The translations under genes were made by a program, and so were the position numbers. Of a stretch of 64,000 nucleotides of DNA, positions 59,959 through 64,000 are shown one piece after another. The stretch is from Fervidibacter canadensis. GTDB taxonomy: Bacteria > Armatimonadota > Fervidibacteria > Fervidibacterales > Fervidibacteraceae. A model generated the notes under the pieces. It saw only the letters and a list, made by a program, of their open reading frames with translations. It searched no databases and was not told the DNA's origin. Position 1 is the first letter of the stretch. The number at the start of each line of letters is the position of its first letter. The stretch lies in the NCBI GenBank assembly GCA_041446545.1, contig JBGOEJ010000002.1, forward strand, positions 1-64,000. The letters run 5' to 3'.

Positions 59959-60993
59959 ATGGCGGTCGTCTTGGTGTTGATGGGTGGCGATGCTCCTGAG
60001 CGGGAAGTCTCTCTTCGGTCGGGTAGGGCAGTGGCGATGGGACTGCAGCGGGGCGGACATCAAGTCATCACCGCCGACCTGTCCTACCGCTACGAGGGCA
60101 ATTTGCCTCCATCCCCTTTGCCTGCTGCCGACAACGGTGAGCCTCTTCGCTTTTCCCCCAAAGAATTGCCCCATTGGTTGCAAACCCTCCGCCCCGATGT
60201 TGTCTTTCCCGTCTTGCACGGCGGCTACGGCGAAGACGGGACGCTGCAAGCGATGCTGGAACTTTTGTGCGTCCCTTATGCCTTCTCGCCCCCGACGGCA
60301 TGTTTTCTGGCGATGAACAAAGCCCACTTTAAACGGTTGCTGCTCGCCGAAGGCATCCCGACGCCTAAACATGTCCTTGTTGCCCGTCGCCTCTTTGAGC
60401 AGGACCCACAAGGGATGATGGACACCGTTGAAGAAGGCATCGGTTATCCTTGTGTCGTGAAACCGTCCTCGCAAGGTTCTACCATTGGCGCCAGTGTCGT
60501 GGACGAACCCGACCGAGGGGCATTGCAGGCTGCCTTGAGAGAAGCCTTCCGTTACGACGACGAAGCGATAGTGGAGCAAAAAATCGTCGGCAAAGAAATC
60601 ACGGTGGCGGTTTTGGGACGAGAGGAAAAGGCAAGAGCCCTCCCCGCCATTGAAATCATCCCCAAAACCCGCTTCTTTGACTACGCCACCAAATACACGC
60701 CGGGCATGGCAGACCATCGCATTCCACCCTCTTTGCCCGAGGAAGTCGTGCAAGATGCCCAAACTATCGCCGTGCGCGTCCATCGGTTGTTGGGCTGTCG
60801 GGGAGTGACGAGGACGGACATGATGGTCAGTGGGGAGGGCAAAGTGTTCGTGTTGGAACTGAACGCCATCCCGGGGATGACGGAAGTGAGTCTCGTCCCA
60901 GAAGCCGCCAAAGCGGCGGGCATCTCTTTTGAAGCGTTGGTGCAAATCTTGTTGGAAGATGCCCTTGAGGGTCGGGGGCGTGAGGGGCGATGA
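59959..60993 (+). CDS. ddl: D-alanine-D-alanine ligase
   Basis: A 344-residue ATP-grasp enzyme. VLVLMGGDAPEREVSLRSG is the first substrate loop, VVFPVLHGGYGEDGTLQAML the second, VVKPSSQGSTIG the ATP loop, and VLELNAIPGMTEVSLVPEAA the metal site with Asn. It makes D-Ala-D-Ala for murein. The ATG at MAVVLVLMGG is the family start; GGGAAG precedes it. It overlaps ftsQ by four bases (ATGA). Confidence 0.94.
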   Translation: MAVVLVLMGGDAPEREVSLRSGRAVAMGLQRGGHQVITADLSYRYEGNLPPSPLPAADNGEPLRFSPKELPHWLQTLRPDVVFPVLHGGYGEDGTLQAMLELLCVPYAFSPPTACFLAMNKAHFKRLLLAEGIPTPKHVLVARRLFEQDPQGMMDTVEEGIGYPCVVKPSSQGSTIGASVVDEPDRGALQAALREAFRYDDEAIVEQKIVGKEITVAVLGREEKARALPAIEIIPKTRFFDYATKYTPGMADHRIPPSLPEEVVQDAQTIAVRVHRLLGCRGVTRTDMMVSGEGKVFVLELNAIPGMTEVSLVPEAAKAAGISFEALVQILLEDALEGRGREGR

Positions 60994-61658
60994 AACGGGG
61001 GCGACGGCGATGGAAGGGTCTTCTTTGGGCAGCGATAGGGCTTGCCCTTTTGCAGGGCACGCTCATTCATCAAGTCCAATGGGATGGCGATGCCCCTGTC
61101 AGTTGGGAAAAGATGGCGGAAATCAACGGGCGTTTGCGCTGGCGTCCTTTTTGGTGGGCAACGCCCGAACGCCTTCAAGGATGGCTGAAAGGCGAATTGG
61201 TCGGGCAAGTTCAAGTTCGCTGGCGTTTTCCGGGCAGATTGAAAGTTATCGCCCAGCCGCCCTCGTTGGTCGGAATCCTTCCGAGGGGTGAGCGGGGTTT
61301 GTTGGTGGACAAAGAAGGGCGATGTTGGCAAACCATCCCCTTGACAGCCACTCACTATCCCTTGCTTTGGCTTCCCGATAAAGTTCCCCTGCGGCGCTGT
61401 CTTGCGGCAGTGTGCCAAACGGTCAAAATGTGTGCCCGTCAAAAGGTGACGATAAAGGCAATTTCCGTCAGCCCTTTCGGCGAAGTGGCTCTTTGTTTGC
61501 CGAAAGGAGATTGGTTGTGGCTGGGTAATCCTTTTGCCTTGCCCGTTAAAGTGCGCTTGGGTTTGGCAGTGCAGCGACAATTTTCTCCCCCAACGCCTTC
61601 CGTCCTTGACTTAAGCGGGATAACCGTGATAGGCATGAAACCCTCGCCGTCCCGATAA
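60990..61658 (+). CDS. ftsQ: Cell division protein FtsQ-like
   Basis: A 222-residue protein with a short basic cytosolic tail (MKRGRRRWKG), one membrane helix (LLWAAIGLALLQGTLIH) and a periplasmic part. RLKVIAQPPSLVGILPRGER with GLLVDKEGRC fits the POTRA and beta domains of FtsQ/DivIB (xxVxQRxPVAxxxxxGxxxLVDxxG). Position between ddl and ftsA supports this. It links FtsL/FtsB to the divisome. Sequence conservation is low, as usual. Confidence 0.75.
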   Translation: MKRGRRRWKGLLWAAIGLALLQGTLIHQVQWDGDAPVSWEKMAEINGRLRWRPFWWATPERLQGWLKGELVGQVQVRWRFPGRLKVIAQPPSLVGILPRGERGLLVDKEGRCWQTIPLTATHYPLLWLPDKVPLRRCLAAVCQTVKMCARQKVTIKAISVSPFGEVALCLPKGDWLWLGNPFALPVKVRLGLAVQRQFSPPTPSVLDLSGITVIGMKPSPSR

Positions 61659-61700
61659 GGGCGACGGCATACTTTTGCGATGCGAGAAGGTGACCAAAGG

Positions 61701-62414
61701 ATGCGCCTGGCTGACCGATGGGAGCAACCTTTCGCCATCGTCGTCATTTGCTTTACCTTGGGTTTTTTGATCGCTGTGCAGGTGCGGGCACTCAATTCGT
61801 CCCAAGCCCCTCCGACCCGTCGCGTCAGTGTCCTCATTGACCGGTTGGCGAGCGCTCAAGAGGAAATCCGCCACCTTCGCCAAGAGGTAGACCGACTGCG
61901 GGCACAATTGAGCGGTTATGAAAAAGCGATGGCGGAAGGGAAGACGGCAACGGAGCGGTTGATGGGAGAGTTGCATCGGCTGCGGATCTTGGCAGGACTA
62001 ACCAAGGTGCGTGGTCCTGGCATCATCGTCCGTGTCACTGACGCTCCCAAGCCGCCCCCGGGGATTCCCGCAGAAGGCATCGTCCACGATATTGACCTGC
62101 TGACGATGGTCAATGAGTTGCGCAACGCAGGTGCCGAGGCTATTGCCATCAACGACCAACGAGTCGTGGCGACAACGGCTATCCGATGTGTCGGCACCCT
62201 GATCACTGTCAACGGAGTGACCATTAGCCCTCCTTATGAGATCGTCGCCATCGGCGACCCTGATAAGTTGACGAAAGCCTTAACGATGCCTGGCGGCATC
62301 GTGGACGGGTTAAGTCAGATGGGCATCGTCGTTCACATCACTCGCTACTCCGATGTCATCGTCCCCTCGTTGGGAGTGACGCCGCCATTACAGTTTGCCC
62401 GCCCGATAGAGTAG
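61701..62414 (+). CDS. DUF881 family membrane protein
   Basis: A protein of about 237 residues. It has an N-terminal membrane helix (FAIVVICFTLGFLIAVQ), a coiled coil (LIDRLASAQEEIRHLRQEVD) and the DUF881 domain, with GPGIIVRVTDAP, DLLTMVNELRNAGAEAIAIN and RYSDVIVPSLG. Similar proteins (YlxW/YlxX) lie beside ftsQ or sbp in many bacteria, function unsettled. The second ATG is chosen behind GAAGGTGACCAAAGG; the first adds seven residues. The next gene follows after 15 bases. Confidence 0.85.
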   Translation: MRLADRWEQPFAIVVICFTLGFLIAVQVRALNSSQAPPTRRVSVLIDRLASAQEEIRHLRQEVDRLRAQLSGYEKAMAEGKTATERLMGELHRLRILAGLTKVRGPGIIVRVTDAPKPPPGIPAEGIVHDIDLLTMVNELRNAGAEAIAINDQRVVATTAIRCVGTLITVNGVTISPPYEIVAIGDPDKLTKALTMPGGIVDGLSQMGIVVHITRYSDVIVPSLGVTPPLQFARPIE

Positions 62415-62429
62415 GAGGCGCAAAGCGAG

Positions 62430-62813
62430 ATGGGGTTGCTTTGGCTGGGTTCGGTTGCTTTACTTGTCGGTTTGCTTGTCGGTTTTGTTTTGGCACCTGT
62501 GCAATGGCTTCCACCAGCGTTCCAGAGCCGATTGCCCACCTACCTTGGGTTAGCGTTGCTGGCAGCCTTGGATGCGACCTTAGGGGCGTGGCGAGCCCGC
62601 TTGGAAGGCACCTTTGATTCAGGCGTTCTTTTGTCGGGCTTTTTTGTCAACATGATTGCCGCTGCCAGTTTAGCCTATGTCGGCGACTGGCTCAATATGG
62701 ATTTCGCCTTGGCAGCCTCTGTCGCCTTTGGCACCCGCATCTTTAACAACTTAGCCATCCTTCGGCGTATCTTGTTACAGCGGTGGCGGCAACGAGTCAC
62801 GCAACCGGGGTGA
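62430..62813 (+). CDS. sbp: Small basic family protein (DUF1290, Sbp/YlxV-like)
   Basis: A 127-residue protein with four helices. PTYLGLALLAALDATLGAWR and FFVNMIAAASLAYVGDWLNM are the DUF1290 signature. It lies between the DUF881 gene and ftsA, as in many Gram-positive and Armatimonadota-like genomes. Role unknown; its location suggests envelope or division. It ends 7 bases before the ftsA GTG. Confidence 0.87.
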   Translation: MGLLWLGSVALLVGLLVGFVLAPVQWLPPAFQSRLPTYLGLALLAALDATLGAWRARLEGTFDSGVLLSGFFVNMIAAASLAYVGDWLNMDFALAASVAFGTRIFNNLAILRRILLQRWRQRVTQPG

Positions 62814-62820
62814 CGGAAGC

Positions 62821-64000
62821 GTGTTTTGGGGCACTCCTGCTAACTATGTCGTCGGTTTGGATGTCGGAACGACCAAAGTCTGCACCCTCATCGCCCGCCT
62901 CCTGCCTGAGACCGTCGGTTCAGCGGGCGCCTCACCCTCTCAGGGTTGGGAGACAGTTAGTTTCGCCTCGGTGCGCTCGCGGGGAGTGCAGCGGGCGACC
63001 GTCGTGGACTTGGAGGAAGCCGCCTCCGCTGTCGCCGAAAGTTTAGACCGCGCCGAACAGACAGGAGGTATTGAAATCCAATCGGTCTGGGTGGGCATCA
63101 CGGGTCACCACATCCGTGCCCATCCCGTCACCGTCACCTTGACTTTGCCTGAGGAGGAAACGGACATCACGACGGAGCATTTGGAAGAATTGCATCGGCG
63201 CGCTCAAAAGCCTTACCTTCGGGACGACCAATGCGTGCTCCACCTTTTGCCCCGTCAGTTCATCATCAACGGCGTCGGCGGCATCCGTCGCCCTTTGGGC
63301 TTGACGGCGCGGGAAATTCGCCTGCAAGGACTGATCGTCACTGCCGATGCCTCCTTTGTCCGCAGCCTGACCGCTTGCGTCCGTAAAGCCGGCGTAGAGG
63401 TAGCAGGCATGGTCTTGGAACCTTTGGCGGCAGGAGAGGCAGTCTTGACAGAAAGCGAAAAGGAATTGGGCACTGTCGTGATGGACATCGGTGGCGGGAC
63501 GACGGATGTTGCCGTGTTTTTAGAAGGCGTCCTTGTGGATACTTTTGCCCTCCCCATCGGCGGCAACCATGTCACCCGCGACCTCGCCATCGGCTTGCGC
63601 ACTCCGTTGGAAGAAGCCGAGCGGTTGAAAATCCGCTATGGCTCGGCACTCCCTCAAAAAGTCGGCGATGAGGCGGTGGAAGTTTTGGAGTTAGGGCAAG
63701 GCAAACCCCGACCCGTCGCCAAGCGGGCTTTGGCGGAAATTATTGAGGCGCGCATGCGAGAGTTGTTGGAGTTAGCGGCAGAGCGGCTCCAACGGAGCGG
63801 ATGGACTTCCTTGTTGGCAGGCGGCATCGTTTTGACGGGCGGGGGCTCTCTGCTGGAGGGTGTCGTTGAATTGGCGCAGGAAATTTTCAACCTGCCCGTG
63901 CGGATCGGCGAACCGATGCTCTCACCCGGGGCGCCCCACGAATTGCGCAGCCCGATGTATGCGACCCTCATCGGGCTTGTTTTGCATGCCCTGCGGCATC
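62821..64000 (+). CDS. ftsA: Cell division protein FtsA, 3' end beyond window
   Basis: About 393 residues are visible and the frame is open to the window edge. YVVGLDVGTTKVCTLIAR is the actin-like phosphate 1; VVMDIGGGTTDVAVFLEG phosphate 2; LAGGIVLTGGGSLLEGVVEL the adenosine site. SHS2/1C features (WVGITGHHIRAHPV) follow the first loop. It anchors FtsZ to the membrane at the septum. The start is GTG, behind GGGGTGACGG. ftsZ is expected directly downstream. Confidence 0.93.
   Translation, partial: MFWGTPANYVVGLDVGTTKVCTLIARLLPETVGSAGASPSQGWETVSFASVRSRGVQRATVVDLEEAASAVAESLDRAEQTGGIEIQSVWVGITGHHIRAHPVTVTLTLPEEETDITTEHLEELHRRAQKPYLRDDQCVLHLLPRQFIINGVGGIRRPLGLTAREIRLQGLIVTADASFVRSLTACVRKAGVEVAGMVLEPLAAGEAVLTESEKELGTVVMDIGGGTTDVAVFLEGVLVDTFALPIGGNHVTRDLAIGLRTPLEEAERLKIRYGSALPQKVGDEAVEVLELGQGKPRPVAKRALAEIIEARMRELLELAAERLQRSGWTSLLAGGIVLTGGGSLLEGVVELAQEIFNLPVRIGEPMLSPGAPHELRSPMYATLIGLVLHALRH

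Noticed and set aside
59455..60945. A 496-residue open frame on the minus strand under the coiled-coil gene and ddl
   Set aside because: The plus strand carries a clear ddl with all motifs; the minus frame is a GC-rich shadow with no ribosome site and no domain.

Overview
The window looks like a chromosomal segment of a GC-rich, diderm, probably thermophilic bacterium, most likely of the Armatimonadota and perhaps close to Candidatus Fervidibacter. That placement is inference. It rests on paired type II-secretion-like pseudopilins, lpxC and fabZ (so an outer membrane with lipid A chemistry), many Gfo/Idh/MocA oxidoreductases, an archaeal-type methionine adenosyltransferase and short palindromic repeats scattered between genes. 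No phage, plasmid, transposase, rRNA or CRISPR array was seen.

Layout. 0-4.3 kb: two pseudopilins around a small membrane protein, an AraC regulator, an AEC transporter and an isocitrate-lyase/PEP-mutase family enzyme. 4.4-9.1 kb: a coiled-coil protein built of five 24-residue repeats, rsgA and fumC diverging across a perfect inverted repeat, a Gfo/Idh oxidoreductase, and copies of two repeat families (called A and B here). 9.1-10.6 kb: a SAM-I riboswitch in front of an archaeal-type metK. 10.7-23.6 kb: FGGY kinase, panD, hydrolase, tsaB, nucleoside/sugar-type ABC permease and ATPase (about 4 kb apart), a penicillin-acylase family enzyme, a broken outer-membrane-like gene, two more Gfo/Idh proteins and a class III aminotransferase. 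23.7-24.2 kb: tRNA-Pro, tRNA-Ser and two tRNA-Arg genes. 24.3-31.5 kb: an M28 peptidase, a frame-split Hsp70-like gene, a HEAT protein, a frame-split adenylate cyclase/ATPase/TPR gene and a fourth Gfo/Idh. 31.5-33.5 kb: a Tad/TadE set. 33.5-42.8 kb: thrC, glgA, a DUF433/DUF5615 toxin-antitoxin-like pair, a secreted unknown, trmI, GH15, a histidine kinase and lepB. 42.9-53.7 kb: tsaE, a YfhO-like membrane protein, an SMR-like transporter, nuoI, mraY, fabZ, lpxC, a methyltransferase and three GT4 glycosyltransferases. 53.7-64 kb: DUF151 nuclease, thioredoxin and a division/cell-wall (dcw) cluster: ftsW-murG-murC-murB-(coiled coil)-ddl-ftsQ-DUF881-sbp-ftsA, the last running off the window.

How the parts work together. 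The envelope genes make one theme: mraY, murG, murC, murB and ddl build peptidoglycan precursors, ftsW, ftsQ and ftsA build the divisome, lpxC and fabZ serve the outer membrane, and the glycosyltransferases, YfhO-like protein and lepB serve surface glycans and secretion. A second theme is sugar use: Gfo/Idh proteins, FGGY kinase, ABC transporter, glgA and GH15. tsaB and tsaE belong to tRNA t6A synthesis.

Three genes are interrupted: an outer-membrane-like gene with two in-frame TGA codons, an Hsp70 homologue missing one base, and a cyclase/ATPase gene with a slip at a run of five C. Either the consensus has indel errors here or these are real lesions or recoding sites. The observations most worth following are the SAM-I riboswitch on an archaeal-type metK, the two palindromic repeat families that share a terminal motif, and the coiled-coil membrane protein inside the dcw cluster.
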